Shown here: one piece after another, positions 36,470 through 46,018 of the stretch
Numbering within the stretch: position 1 is the first letter of the stretch
Layout of the letters: every line of letters begins with the position of its first letter
Origin: Bradyrhizobium australiense
Lineage (GTDB): Bacteria; Pseudomonadota; Alphaproteobacteria; Rhizobiales; Xanthobacteraceae
Direction of reading: 5' to 3'
Length of the DNA stretch: 64,000 bases
NCBI RefSeq assembly: GCF_013114825.1
Contig: NZ_JAAVLX010000003.1
Span: 186,001 to 250,000 of the forward strand
Made by a program: the position numbers and the translations under genes
The notes under the pieces: model-generated
What the model was told of the DNA's origin: nothing
What the model saw: only the letters and a program-made list of their open reading frames with translations
Databases searched by the model: none

Positions 36470-37990
36470 TCAGGGCAGCGGCGGCGGAACGTTGGCAGCA
36501 TACCATTCGCGAAACGCCGCCAGTGCCGGATGCGCCAGCGAGCGGTTCAGGTAGGTCCAGATCCGCGGCTGGTGGCATAGATATTGCGGCTTGCCGTCGC
36601 GCCGGTTGAGCCGGGCGAAGGTGCCGAGCAGGCGCGTATTCCGCTGCGCCGACATGATGGCGTAGAGCTCGGCAAAGCTGGCCGGATCGAATTGGCTATC
36701 GGCCACGCGGCGCGCCTTGATATAGCGGGTCAAGAGCGATAACTCGAGCTGTTCGGGGACATCGATCCGCGCGTCCTGCAAGAGCGACACCAGATCATAG
36801 GCGGCGGGGCCGAGCACGGCATCTTGGAAGTCGATGATGCCGACGCGCAAAATCCCGGTGCGATCGCCGAGCCAGATGATGTTCGGCGAATGAAAATCCC
36901 GCATCACCCAGGTTCGCGGCGCAGCCGCCGGCTTTTCCAGTAGCGTTCGCCACATCGCGACGAATTCATCGCGCCGTTCTTGGCGGACTTCAGCGCCGCG
37001 ATCCGGCAGATACCATTCGAGCATCAGACTGATCTCGACCAGCCATCCATCAATATCGTAGACGGGAATTTGGTATGCGCCGTGCGGCGTCAGCGGCGCC
37101 GTTTCGGGCAGGGGTTTGCGATGCAGCTCCGCCAGCATGTCGGTTGCCGCCTCATAGCGCTCGGCGATCGGCCGCGGCGGGTCGCCTTCGACGATGCCGG
37201 CGCTGCCGAAATCCTCGGTGATCAGGAAACCTGAATCGAGATCGGCGTGGCGGATCGCCGGCGCCGAGAAGCCGTGCGCGCGCAGACCATTGTCGATGGC
37301 GACGAACGGCTTGACATCCTCGGCGAGATGAACGGCCGCGCTGTAGGATTTTCCGTCATAGATCGCCGGTCCATCCGGCCGGCGCGGCGAATTCATCAGG
37401 ATCGATGTGCCGTCGTCGCCGATCAGACGCGCATAGGAGCGCGTCGAGGCGTCGCCGGGCATGCGCTCGCGCGTTGCATCCAGGAATCCCGCCTCAGTGA
37501 GAAATTTGCGCAAGCTGCTCAGTCGCGCCACCTGCGCCGCCGCCCTGCCATAGCCGGTGATTTCGGCGGCGCGCGCGGCGGAGCCAAGTGCCGGGCGATG
37601 GCTGAGGGCGATGTCGATGCGATCTTCGGGCAGCGCATCGGGGGCGCGCTCCGGCCATTCGATCAGCGCCAGCGTGCCCTCGGGCAAGGGCGATAACCCG
37701 ATTTCCTCCAGCTCGCTCGAATCGTTGATGCGGTAGAGATCGGCGTGGACAATCGGAAACGGCAGCTCGTAGCTCTGCGCCAGCGTGAAGGTCGGGCTTG
37801 GCACTTCCAGCGCGGGATCGTCGGCGAGATAGCGGATCATGGCGCGCGCCGCCGCGGTCTTTCCCGCGCCGAGATCGCCCGACAGCGTAATGACGTCGCC
37901 AGGGCCGACCAATAGCGCGAGGTCGGCCATCAGATGGGCCGTTGCCGCCTCGTTCGCCAACGCCACTGTAAATGTCGCAGGCGCGGTCAT
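36470..37990 (-). CDS. TsaE-AmgK fusion: tRNA t6A ATPase plus amino-sugar kinase
   Basis: Two proteins in one 506-residue chain. Residues 1-150 are TsaE, the ATPase of the t6A37 tRNA-modification complex: Walker A is GDLGAGKT (38-45), then PSPTFTL and HADLYRI. Residues of about 160-506 are an aminoglycoside-phosphotransferase fold: catalytic Asp365 and Asn370 in MRDFHSPNI, metal Asp387 in GIIDFQDA. This half resembles AmgK, which phosphorylates MurNAc or GlcNAc at the anomeric carbon. Such fusions are common in alphaproteobacteria. The start overlaps the divL stop by four bases. Confidence 0.88.
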   Translation of the reverse strand: MTAPATFTVALANEAATAHLMADLALLVGPGDVITLSGDLGAGKTAAARAMIRYLADDPALEVPSPTFTLAQSYELPFPIVHADLYRINDSSELEEIGLSPLPEGTLALIEWPERAPDALPEDRIDIALSHRPALGSAARAAEITGYGRAAAQVARLSSLRKFLTEAGFLDATRERMPGDASTRSYARLIGDDGTSILMNSPRRPDGPAIYDGKSYSAAVHLAEDVKPFVAIDNGLRAHGFSAPAIRHADLDSGFLITEDFGSAGIVEGDPPRPIAERYEAATDMLAELHRKPLPETAPLTPHGAYQIPVYDIDGWLVEISLMLEWYLPDRGAEVRQERRDEFVAMWRTLLEKPAAAPRTWVMRDFHSPNIIWLGDRTGILRVGIIDFQDAVLGPAAYDLVSLLQDARIDVPEQLELSLLTRYIKARRVADSQFDPASFAELYAIMSAQRNTRLLGTFARLNRRDGKPQYLCHQPRIWTYLNRSLAHPALAAFREWYAANVPPPLP

Positions 37991-40506
37991 TCGGCGGCGT
38001 TACGGTGCGCGTTCTGGTCGATCGGGAAGTCGCAGGTCACGGCAGTGCCCTTGCCGACGACCGAATCGACGCGCACCTTGCCGCCATGCAGTTCGACAAA
38101 CGAGCGCACCAGCGACAGGCCGAGCCCGGCGCCGCGGTGGCGCGAACCGTGGGAGTGGCTCTCGAACCAGTCGAATACCTTGTCTTTCACCTCGGCGGGA
38201 ATGCCAGGGCCGCAATCGGAGACGGTGAAGATCACGCGATGCTCGGTTCGTCGCGCGCTGATCGTGACCGCGGCATCATGCGGCGAGAACCCGACGGCGT
38301 TGGCGAGCAGATTATAGAGCACCTGCACCACGCGCCGCTCGTCGCCCGTGAAGTTGCCGATCTCAGGATCGATATCGACCCTGAGTTCGATGCGGTCGGT
38401 CGCCAGCCGGTCCTGGATGCCCTCGGCTGCGGCCTGGATGGCTTTTTCGATATTGACCGGGCCGAGCTCGAGCTTCATGGCGCCCGCATCGATGGTGGCG
38501 AGATCGAGGATGTTGTTGGTGAGCGCGAGCAGCGCGTTGGTCGATTTGGTGACGTAGTCGAGATACTCGGCCTGCTTTGGCGTCAACGGGCCGGTCGAGG
38601 GATCGCTGAGGAAATGTGCAAAGCCGATGATGGTGGTTAGCGGTGCGCGCAGCTCGTACGACACGTGGTGGACGAAATCCACCTTCATCTGGTCGGCGGC
38701 TTCCAGCGCTTCGTTGCGCTCGCGCAGCGCGCGCTCGACATTTTCGGTGTCGGTGATGTCCTGGAATGTCAAAAGAGTCGCGCCGTCGGGCAGCGGCATG
38801 GTCATGCAATCCAGCACGCTGCCGTCCTTGCGTTCGAGTTTCAGTGCCACCTGCGCCCGGTTCTCGATTCCCGTGATCGCTTCGCGCAGCGCCCGCCAGG
38901 TCAGCGCGTCCTCGAACAGCGGCCTGCACCACGCTTCCACGGTCTCAATGTGGGGCTGTTCCTTGAGCGAATCCGCCGAGAGCTTCCACATTTTCAGGAA
39001 AGCGGGATTGAACAGCTCCACGCGGCCGTTGCTGCCGAACACGGCGACGGCTTCAGCCAGATTGTCGAGCGTTTCGTGCTGGACCCGGGTCAGCCGGTCG
39101 TAACGGCGTGCTAGATCGAGGCTCTCGGTGACATTGTCGAACAGATAGGTGACGCCGCCTTCGAGGTTCGGCGTGGTGACGACGCTGACGGCGCGGCCGT
39201 CGGGCAGAAACCAAGTGTAGTTCTCCGGTTCGACCGCGCGGTAGGCTTCGTGGAGCTTGGACTTCCACGCGCGGAAGTCGGGCTGTTCGGGCAGTTTGCG
39301 GGCTGCGCGCAGCCGGTCGAGCACGCTTGAATCGTCGGGGTTGGAATCGAGGAAGGCTTGATCGAGGCCCCACAGCCGCCGGTATGACTCGTTGTAGAAG
39401 GCAAGCCGCCGCTGGCCGTCGAATACGGCAACCCCCGATGACAACTGGTCAAGGGTGCGCCGATGGGCTTCCGCCATCCGCTCCATGGCATCGCGCAACT
39501 GGGTCGCCTCGCTGGCGTCGATGGCAATGCCGGCGCTTCCGCCGCCGAGCTTGAGCGCCTGAACGTCATAGATGCGCCGCTCGCCGCCGACCACGATCGG
39601 CAGCCGCGCGGCGTAGTTGGGATTGTCGTTCAGCACCCGGCCCATCTCGGCGCGCTGGTCGTTCTCCAGGAGCTCGAGATTGCGATGAATTGTGTCCGCG
39701 ACGCTTGCGCCTTCGGTAGCCCGCACGTAGGCCGTGTTCGCGTAACGCAGATTGCCCTCCGCGCTCTTGGCCCAGATCGGCCATGGCGCCGCGGCGGCGA
39801 AGTTGCGCAACAACTCGGTCTCCTCCAAAAGCGTCCGATACCGGAGATTGGATTCGGCGAGTTCACGGCGCAAGCCGCCGAGCTCGCGAATCCGCACAAT
39901 GGCTTGCCCCCCGATGGCGCGGCCCATCGCTTCGATGGCGCGGCCGTTCGAGGTGGAGAGATTGAGCAGAAAACCTTCGCCGGCCTCGCGCAGCGCGTCG
40001 ACCGCATGGTCCATCTGCAGCGCCGGTTCCGGCGGCAGCCAGGTTCCAAAGGCAAGAATGCGTTGCGGCGAATTCGAGAGCGCGTCCTGTGAGATCAGAA
40101 GCGAGGTGTCGCCGCTGATCTGGGGCCGGTTGTCGCCGGCGGCCCAGGCGATCAGGATCTGGGGCTCGGCGAACAAGAGCGCGCGCAGCCGGTCAGCCTG
40201 CACCTGCAGATCGGCGATGTCGGAGCGCAGGTCGAGTTCCATCCGGGTGGCCCGAATGCGCGTGCGCATCAGCAGGATCGCCGCCACCACCGTAAAGCCG
40301 AGCAGCGATAGCGTCGTGGTCAGCGCCGCGAACTCCTGGTGATTGAGGTCCAACAAGGCGGAAATGGCTTGCGTGATGGTTAATTCGTCGGCCAAAGCGG
40401 GGTCCGGCAGCGCGGCGACGACGGTGGCGAGCGCAATCACGCCGTGGCGCGCCAGTGAGGTGCACGACAGCAGGGTTCGACGCATCGCCGCGACTACGCC
40501 CGACAT
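37987..40506 (-). CDS. divL: DivL-type atypical PAS histidine kinase
   Basis: An 839-residue membrane-anchored kinase-fold protein. A signal-like segment, then a helix at about residues 65-80 (LSLLGFTVVAAILLM), is followed by several PAS domains, a DHp domain and a CA domain. The phospho-acceptor box reads HHVSYELRAPLTTIIGFAHF, so Tyr617 replaces His, the DivL hallmark. The ATP-binding part keeps NLLANAVGFS, DCGPGIP and HRGAGLGLSLVRSFVELHGG. In Caulobacter DivL works with CckA and DivK to control CtrA. I chose the ATG at 40506; a TTG at 40566 is less likely. Confidence 0.85.
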   Translation of the reverse strand: MSGVVAAMRRTLLSCTSLARHGVIALATVVAALPDPALADELTITQAISALLDLNHQEFAALTTTLSLLGFTVVAAILLMRTRIRATRMELDLRSDIADLQVQADRLRALLFAEPQILIAWAAGDNRPQISGDTSLLISQDALSNSPQRILAFGTWLPPEPALQMDHAVDALREAGEGFLLNLSTSNGRAIEAMGRAIGGQAIVRIRELGGLRRELAESNLRYRTLLEETELLRNFAAAAPWPIWAKSAEGNLRYANTAYVRATEGASVADTIHRNLELLENDQRAEMGRVLNDNPNYAARLPIVVGGERRIYDVQALKLGGGSAGIAIDASEATQLRDAMERMAEAHRRTLDQLSSGVAVFDGQRRLAFYNESYRRLWGLDQAFLDSNPDDSSVLDRLRAARKLPEQPDFRAWKSKLHEAYRAVEPENYTWFLPDGRAVSVVTTPNLEGGVTYLFDNVTESLDLARRYDRLTRVQHETLDNLAEAVAVFGSNGRVELFNPAFLKMWKLSADSLKEQPHIETVEAWCRPLFEDALTWRALREAITGIENRAQVALKLERKDGSVLDCMTMPLPDGATLLTFQDITDTENVERALRERNEALEAADQMKVDFVHHVSYELRAPLTTIIGFAHFLSDPSTGPLTPKQAEYLDYVTKSTNALLALTNNILDLATIDAGAMKLELGPVNIEKAIQAAAEGIQDRLATDRIELRVDIDPEIGNFTGDERRVVQVLYNLLANAVGFSPHDAAVTISARRTEHRVIFTVSDCGPGIPAEVKDKVFDWFESHSHGSRHRGAGLGLSLVRSFVELHGGKVRVDSVVGKGTAVTCDFPIDQNAHRNAAE

Positions 40507-40761
40507 TATTTGCCCCAAAAACGCACGACTGCAGGCCCGGCGCAACCCCAGCGCATGATCCGCCAAAACGTAAGCGGTTTGGCGTTGAGATTATGCGCCG
40601 ACAAATAGGGAAGAGCGCGCCCGGACGCAAAACCGGACCCCACTTTACTGGTCGCGCTCCGCTCGAATCGGGTCGAGAGTATCCCCTTCGGGAGTCGACC
40701 GGTAAGAGTCCAGACCGTGAACGCAAAACTGCCTGTGAAAAAATCAAGGCGGCGTCGTTCC

Positions 40762-40785
40762 GAATCGTTCAAATTGAAACGATTC
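40762..40785. promoter_or_regulatory. GAATCGTT/AACGATTC inverted repeat between dut and divL
   Basis: GAATCGTT (40762-40769) and AACGATTC (40778-40785) form a perfect 8-bp dyad with an 8-base loop right at the dut stop. Both arms carry a GANTC sequence, the target of the CcrM methylase, and a third GANTC lies at 40665-40669. It could end the dut transcript (a T run follows about 19 bases later on the minus strand) or regulate divL. Confidence 0.45.
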
Positions 40786-41242
40786 AGCGGCCGGTCGAGC
40801 CAAAACCGCCGCTGCCACGGCCGGTTGCCGTCAATAAGGTAACGGGAACCAGTTCCGCCTGCACCACAGGCGCGACCACCATCTGCGCGATGCGCTCGCC
40901 GCGCTTGATCGGAAACGGCGTGTCGCCGTGGTTGATCAGGAGCACGCTGATCTCGCCGCGGTAATCCGCATCCACCGTGCCGGGCGAGTTCAACACCGTG
41001 ACGCCGTGTTTGGCGGCAAGCCCGGAGCGCGGCCGCACCTGGGCTTCATATCCGGAAGGCAGCGCGATTGTGAGCGCCGTCGGCACCAGGGCGAATTTTC
41101 CGGGTGAAAGGATCAGCGGCGCGTCCGCCGGAACCGCCGCGAGCAGGTCGAGCCCGGCGGCATCGGCGCTCTGATAGCCCGGCAGTGCGAGGCCTTCGCC
41201 ATGTGGCAGTTGGCAGATGTCGACCTTTACCGTCACACTCAC
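40784..41242 (-). CDS. dut: Deoxyuridine 5'-triphosphate nucleotidohydrolase
   Basis: Hydrolyses dUTP to dUMP, keeping uracil out of DNA. The 152-residue trimeric enzyme has all five motifs: [35 protein letters not shown] (catalytic Asp), [12 protein letters not shown] and [12 protein letters not shown], the flexible C-terminal arm. The start is GTG, inside the GTGA shared with the coaBC stop, so the two are coupled. It is the last gene of ubiE-ubiB-coaBC-dut. Confidence 0.96.
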   Translation of the reverse strand: MSVTVKVDICQLPHGEGLALPGYQSADAAGLDLLAAVPADAPLILSPGKFALVPTALTIALPSGYEAQVRPRSGLAAKHGVTVLNSPGTVDADYRGEISVLLINHGDTPFPIKRGERIAQMVVAPVVQAELVPVTLLTATGRGSGGFGSTGR

Positions 41243-42666
41243 GAGCTCTTCTCCACAGTTTTCGCAATCTTCGCCACCAGTTCGGCTGCGACCTGTTCTT
41301 TGGTCATTACCGGCCAGGAATCCACGTTGATCTCCTCGCCGTCGTGCGTCAGCAGGTGAACGGTATTGCGGTCGCCGCCCATCACGCCGGTTGCGGGCGA
41401 AACATCATTGGCGACGATCCAGTCACAGCCTTTGCGCGCGATCTTGGCTTTTGCGTTGTCGATAAGATGTTCGGTCTCCGCGGCAAATCCGATCACCAGC
41501 GGCGGACGCTTCTCCTTCAGCTTTGAGATCGTCGCCAGAATGTCGGGATTTTCCACCAGTTGCAGCGGCGGCATGCCGGCAGACGTCTTCTTCATCTTCT
41601 GCTCGCCTTCGTTGGCGACGCGCCAGTCGGCAACGGCAGCGGCAAAGATCGCGATATCGGCCGGCAAGGCGGCCTCCACCCGATGCAGCATGTCACGCGC
41701 CGATTCGACCCGGATTACCGTGACGCCCGCGGGATCACGCAAGTCGACCGGGCCGGAGACCAGCGTGACATCCGCGCCCGCGGCCTGTGCCGCGGCGGCG
41801 ATGGCAAAGCCCTGCTTGCCAGACGAGCGGTTGGCAATATAGCGCACGGGATCGATCGCCTCATGCGTTGGCCCCGCCGTGATCAGCACGCGCTTGCCCG
41901 CGAGCGGGCGCGGTTGCGGCGGACGCAGGATGTCGGCGACGGCGGCAGCGATTTCGATGGCCTCCGACATCCGCCCGACGCCGGCCTCGTTGGACTCAGC
42001 CATCTCGCCGGCATTGGGGCCGATCATGTGAATGCCGTCGCGCCGAAGCTGCATCACGTTGCGGCGAGTGGCGGCGTTGTTCCACATCAGGGGGTTCATC
42101 GCAGGCGCCAGCAGGATCGGCCGGTTCGCCGCCAGCAGGATCGCGCTGGCGAGATCATCGGCATGGCCGTGCGCCATCTTCGCCATCAGGTCGGCAGTTG
42201 CCGGCGCCACGATGATCAGATCGCATTCGCGCGCCAGCCGGATGTGGCCGGCGTCGAATTCGCTGCCGGGGTCGAACAGATCGGTGTAGACGCGCTCGTG
42301 CGACAGCGCGCTGGCGGAAAGCGGCGTGACAAATTGCTGCGCGGCCCTGGTCAACACACAGCGGACGTCGATGTGTCGCTCCTTCAGCCGCCGGATCAGT
42401 TCCAGGGACTTGAAAGCGGCAATGCCGCCGCCGATGATCAGGGTGACATTCCGTTCGCCAGAAGCGTTGATCGTCGGCGCTGCCTCTGCGGGAGCTTCTG
42501 CGGAGGACGGTGAAATGGGGGCGCCGGATAATTCGGGACGCCCTTGGATGAGTTCTCCCAAGATGACCCGAACTTCCTCTTCGACGGAGCGGCCATTTCC
42601 GGCCGACCGCAGCCGCAGATAGGCTTTGACGGTTTCGTCGAGTTTTCGGATGGTCAGGCTGGCCAT
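41239..42666 (-). CDS. coaBC: CoaBC with N-terminal ribbon-helix-helix antitoxin domain
   Basis: Bifunctional enzyme of coenzyme A synthesis: CoaC decarboxylates phosphopantothenoylcysteine and CoaB makes it. The chain has 475 residues. Residues 1-45 ([20 protein letters not shown], then [16 protein letters not shown]) are a FitA/VapB-type ribbon-helix-helix DNA-binding domain. A Pro and Ala-rich linker runs to about 72. CoaC follows with His141 (DAGHIRLAR) and PAMN (188-191). CoaB begins near 257 with [20 protein letters not shown] and KMKKTS. The CoaC active Cys of the E. coli enzyme is replaced in [17 protein letters not shown] six bases before the ATG shows the extra domain is translated. 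A large dyad lies upstream. Confidence 0.93.
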   Translation of the reverse strand: MASLTIRKLDETVKAYLRLRSAGNGRSVEEEVRVILGELIQGRPELSGAPISPSSAEAPAEAAPTINASGERNVTLIIGGGIAAFKSLELIRRLKERHIDVRCVLTRAAQQFVTPLSASALSHERVYTDLFDPGSEFDAGHIRLARECDLIIVAPATADLMAKMAHGHADDLASAILLAANRPILLAPAMNPLMWNNAATRRNVMQLRRDGIHMIGPNAGEMAESNEAGVGRMSEAIEIAAAVADILRPPQPRPLAGKRVLITAGPTHEAIDPVRYIANRSSGKQGFAIAAAAQAAGADVTLVSGPVDLRDPAGVTVIRVESARDMLHRVEAALPADIAIFAAAVADWRVANEGEQKMKKTSAGMPPLQLVENPDILATISKLKEKRPPLVIGFAAETEHLIDNAKAKIARKGCDWIVANDVSPATGVMGGDRNTVHLLTHDGEEINVDSWPVMTKEQVAAELVAKIAKTVEKSS

Positions 42667-42694
42667 AAGCGACCTCCCAGACAGGATTTGCAGT

Positions 42695-42721
42695 CAATGC
42701 TAGCACACCATGCTAGCATTG
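42695..42721. promoter_or_regulatory. TGCTAGCA double-dyad operator upstream of coaBC
   Basis: CAATGCTAGCA (42695-42705) and TGCTAGCATTG (42711-42721) are a perfect 11-bp inverted repeat with a 5-base spacer. Each arm contains the self-complementary octamer TGCTAGCA, and the octamer centres are 13 bases apart. It lies in the 58-base gap between ubiB and coaBC, 29 bases before the coaBC ATG. TGCTA-type half-sites are what FitA/VapB antitoxins bind, and the CoaBC N-terminus is such a domain. Confidence 0.75.
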
Positions 42722-42724
42722 CAA

Positions 42725-44299
42725 TCACAACTGTCGGATTGCGATCAGAATTCCGATGAAGGTCGCCGCGATGATCCAGAGTGCCACCGTGCGCCAACGG
42801 CTCTTGCGACCTTCGGCCCGGCCCAGGGCCGCAATGGTCTCTGGCGACAACACCAGGCCCTCCCGGGTCATCTTCTCCATGTTCTCGAGCACGCTGACCG
42901 CCCGCGAGGCGATCGCCGGCAGGCCGATCATCACGCGACCGAGCTCGCCCGCGCCGGACATTGCGCCCTGCACTCGACCTAGCGGACCGAGATTGCGCTC
43001 GATCCATTCGCGCACCACGGGATCGGCGACCTTCCAGATATCGAGCTTGGGGTCGAAGCCGCGCGCGACGCCTTCGACCACCACCATCGTCTTCTGCAGC
43101 AGGATCAGTTCGGGCCGGGTCTGCATGTCGAACAGGCCGGTGACCTCGAGCAGCAGGGTCAACAGCTTCGCCATCGAGATTTCTTCGGCGGTGCGGTTGT
43201 GGATCGGCTCGCCAATGGCGCGGATGGCTTGCGCGAAATTCTCCACCGAATGATGCCCCGGCACATAGCCGGCCTCGAAATGCACCTCGGCGACGCGGCG
43301 GTAATCGCGCGTGATGAAGCCCAAAAGAATTTCGGCGAGGAAGCGCCGTTCCTTCAGGCCGAGCCGGCCCATGATGCCGAAATCGACCGCCACCAGCCGG
43401 CCGGCGTGGTCGAGAAACAAATTGCCGGGATGCATGTCGGCATGAAAGAAGCCGTCGCGCAGCGCATGGCGCAGGAAACTCTGAATCACCTTGCGGCCAA
43501 GATCGGGCAAATCGACCTGCGAGGCTTCGAGGCGCACATGGTCATTCAGCGCGATGCCGTCGATCCACTCCATCGTCAGCACGTTGTGCGTGGTGCGGTC
43601 CCAGTCGACCACCGGCACACGGAAATCCGGATCGTCGCGGGTATTCTCCGCCATCTCGGACAGGGCTGCAGCTTCAAGCCGCAGGTCCATCTCCATCGCG
43701 ACCGAGCGCGACATCGTGTTGATGACTTCGACCAGCCGCAGCCGCCGCGCTTCGGCCGAATGCGCTTCCGCGTTGTGCGCGACGAAGAAGAAATCCGAGA
43801 GGTCGCGGCGAAAGCGCGCGGCGACGTTGGGCCGGAGCACCTTTACGGCGACCGGGTGGCGCACGCCGTCGCGCTCGATCTCGCCGCGATGCACCTGTGC
43901 GATCGACGCGGCGGCGACCGCCGGGCCGAGGCTGACAAAGGCCTTCGCCAGCGGGCGTTCCAGCGACAATGCGATCACCGCTTCGGCTTCACTTTGCGGG
44001 AACGGCGGCAGCCGGTCCTGCAGGCTTTCCAGGTCGCGCGCCATCGCAACCCCGACCACGTCGGGACGGGTTGCCAGAAACTGTCCGAGCTTGAGGTAGG
44101 CCGGTCCCAGCCGCGTCAGCGCGCGCGACAGCCGCGGGCCGGATTTGGCGCCGGGCCGCTCGATCGATCGCGCCAGTCGCAGCGCGAGCTGTCCGGGCGC
44201 CGGCACTAGGCTCGGATCGACCACGCCGAACACGCCTTCGCGCGCAAACACGTAAGCGGCGCGGACAAGCCGCGCGATGTGGGTCGCCGCAGAAATCAC
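42725..44299 (-). CDS. ubiB: UbiB-family atypical kinase for ubiquinone synthesis
   Basis: A 524-residue membrane-associated kinase-like ATPase needed for ubiquinone synthesis. The family K-x-G-Q motif is [13 protein letters not shown], the Ala-rich loop is [12 protein letters not shown], the ATP Lys is VAVKVLRP, the catalytic loop is [14 protein letters not shown], and the metal Asp is [11 protein letters not shown]-terminal membrane helix is [14 protein letters not shown]. The GTG at 44299 lies in GTGA shared with the ubiE stop and was preferred to a long upstream extension lying inside ubiE. coaBC follows 58 bases later. Confidence 0.94.
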   Translation of the reverse strand: MISAATHIARLVRAAYVFAREGVFGVVDPSLVPAPGQLALRLARSIERPGAKSGPRLSRALTRLGPAYLKLGQFLATRPDVVGVAMARDLESLQDRLPPFPQSEAEAVIALSLERPLAKAFVSLGPAVAAASIAQVHRGEIERDGVRHPVAVKVLRPNVAARFRRDLSDFFFVAHNAEAHSAEARRLRLVEVINTMSRSVAMEMDLRLEAAALSEMAENTRDDPDFRVPVVDWDRTTHNVLTMEWIDGIALNDHVRLEASQVDLPDLGRKVIQSFLRHALRDGFFHADMHPGNLFLDHAGRLVAVDFGIMGRLGLKERRFLAEILLGFITRDYRRVAEVHFEAGYVPGHHSVENFAQAIRAIGEPIHNRTAEEISMAKLLTLLLEVTGLFDMQTRPELILLQKTMVVVEGVARGFDPKLDIWKVADPVVREWIERNLGPLGRVQGAMSGAGELGRVMIGLPAIASRAVSVLENMEKMTREGLVLSPETIAALGRAEGRKSRWRTVALWIIAATFIGILIAIRQL

Positions 44300-45057
44300 A
44301 AGCGCCAGCCTGAATGCAACGCCACGATCCCGCCGGAAAGGCTTTCCCACTTCACCCGCGAAAAGCCGGCGGCGCGCATCATCTCGGCAAATACATTGGG
44401 CCGGGGGAATTTCCGGATCGATTCGACGAGATACTGATAGGATTCGGCATCGCCGGTCACCGCGCGGCCGAGCGGCGGGATCACCTTGAACGAGAACTGG
44501 TCGTACAGCCAGTCCAGTCCGGGAACGTCGACGGTGGAGAATTCCAGACACAGGAATCGACTGCCCGGCCGCAGCACGCGATAGGCCTCGCGCAGCGCGG
44601 CATCGATCCGCGGCACGTTGCGAATGCCGAAGGCGATGGTGTAGGCGTCGAAGGAACGGTCCGGAAACGCCAGCGCCTCGGCATTGCCTTCGACAAAGGA
44701 CACCTGCTGATCGAGATGACGCGCCATGGCGCGGTTGCGGCCGACCTCGAGCATATCGGTATTGATGTCACAGACCTTGGCGTGGAAGCCCGCGCCGGCG
44801 GACTTGGCCGCGCGGAAAGCGATATCGCCGGTGCCGCCGGCGACGTCGAGCAGCGCAAACGGGGCATCACTTTTCGGCGGGTTGAGCGCCGTGATCATGA
44901 TGTCTTTCCAGACCCGGTGCAGGCCCGCCGACATCAGGTCGTTCATCAGGTCATAGCGCCTTGCCACGCTGTGAAACACGTCGTTCACCAGCGTCTGCTT
45001 GTCGCCCAGGGGCACGTCCCTGAAGCCAAAATGGGTGGTTTGATCCGGCCGGTCCAT
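44296..45057 (-). CDS. ubiE: Ubiquinone/menaquinone C-methyltransferase
   Basis: SAM-dependent C-methylation of the benzoquinol ring in ubiquinone synthesis. The 253-residue protein starts [20 protein letters not shown]. The SAM site is [14 protein letters not shown]; later motifs are [20 protein letters not shown], then [36 protein letters not shown] is a UbiE family signature. It heads the ubiE-ubiB-coaBC-dut unit and is divergent from mutM, with 79 bases between them. Confidence 0.97.
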   Translation of the reverse strand: MDRPDQTTHFGFRDVPLGDKQTLVNDVFHSVARRYDLMNDLMSAGLHRVWKDIMITALNPPKSDAPFALLDVAGGTGDIAFRAAKSAGAGFHAKVCDINTDMLEVGRNRAMARHLDQQVSFVEGNAEALAFPDRSFDAYTIAFGIRNVPRIDAALREAYRVLRPGSRFLCLEFSTVDVPGLDWLYDQFSFKVIPPLGRAVTGDAESYQYLVESIRKFPRPNVFAEMMRAAGFSRVKWESLSGGIVALHSGWRL

Positions 45058-45136
45058 CAGATGTACTCCACTACCGGACCATAGCGCGCCGGCCGCAATG
45101 GCGCTATCACGTCACCTCCATAAGGTGAATGCCTGC

Positions 45137-46018
45137 ATGCCTGAATTGCCTGAAGTTGAGACCGTCCGCCGCGGCCTGCAGCCTGCCATGGAGGGGTCGA
45201 AAATCCTCAAAGCGGAGGCCCGGCGCAAGGATTTGCGGTTTCCCTTTCAAAAAGACTTTATCGCGCGGCTGGAGGGCCAGACCGTGACCGGCCTCGGCCG
45301 CCGCGCCAAATATCTGATGGCGGATCTTACCTCCGGCGACGTGCTGCTGATGCATCTCGGCATGTCCGGCTCATTCCGGGTGCTCGATGGCGGCACCAAC
45401 AACACGCCCGGCCAATTCCACCATCCGCGCAGCGAGGACCGCGCGCATGATCATGTGGTGTTTCACATGTCGTCGGGTGCGTCCGTCGTGTTCAATGATC
45501 CGCGCCGCTTCGGTTACATGAAGATCATCGCCCGCAACGCGCTGGAGGACGAACCACTCTTGAAGGGCCTCGGGCCCGAGCCGCTCGGCAACGAATTCGA
45601 CGCCGCGATGCTGGCGCGCTCGTGCTTCAACAAGAAGACCAGCCTGAAGGCCGCGCTGCTCGACCAGCGCGTGGTTGCCGGCCTCGGCAACATCTATGTC
45701 TGTGAGGCAATGTACCGTTCACATCTGTCGCCGCGCCGATTGGCGGCGACGCTGGCAACCAAGAAGGGCGAGCCCACTGATCACGCCGGGCGGCTAGTGA
45801 ATGCGATTCATTCGGTGCTGAATCAGGCCATCAAGGCCGGCGGGTCCTCGATCAACGATCATCGGCTGACCTCGGGCGAGCTCGGCTATTTCCAGCACTC
45901 GTTCCAGGTCTATGACCGCGAGGGCGAGAAGTGCCAAACTAAAGGCTGCGGCGGTGTCGTGCGACGCTTCGTACAGAACGGCCGTTCGACCTTCTGGTGT
46001 CCGAAATGTCAGAAATAA
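45137..46018 (+). CDS. mutM: Formamidopyrimidine-DNA glycosylase
   Basis: Removes 8-oxoguanine and ring-opened purines and cuts the resulting site. After Met removal the N-terminal Pro ([14 protein letters not shown]) is the nucleophile and the following Glu the acid. The core includes [12 protein letters not shown] and the helix-two-turn-helix [19 protein letters not shown]. The zinc finger at the end has four cysteines (KCQTKGCGG and FWCPKCQK). The 293-residue length is normal for rhizobia. The start at 45137 was fixed by the required MPELPE; upstream codons were ignored. Confidence 0.97.
   Translation: MPELPEVETVRRGLQPAMEGSKILKAEARRKDLRFPFQKDFIARLEGQTVTGLGRRAKYLMADLTSGDVLLMHLGMSGSFRVLDGGTNNTPGQFHHPRSEDRAHDHVVFHMSSGASVVFNDPRRFGYMKIIARNALEDEPLLKGLGPEPLGNEFDAAMLARSCFNKKTSLKAALLDQRVVAGLGNIYVCEAMYRSHLSPRRLAATLATKKGEPTDHAGRLVNAIHSVLNQAIKAGGSSINDHRLTSGELGYFQHSFQVYDREGEKCQTKGCGGVVRRFVQNGRSTFWCPKCQK

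Noticed and set aside
42695..42721. Operator of a VapBC toxin-antitoxin pair
   Set aside because: The RHH domain is fused to CoaBC and no PIN-domain toxin gene is adjacent, so a complete toxin-antitoxin locus is not present.
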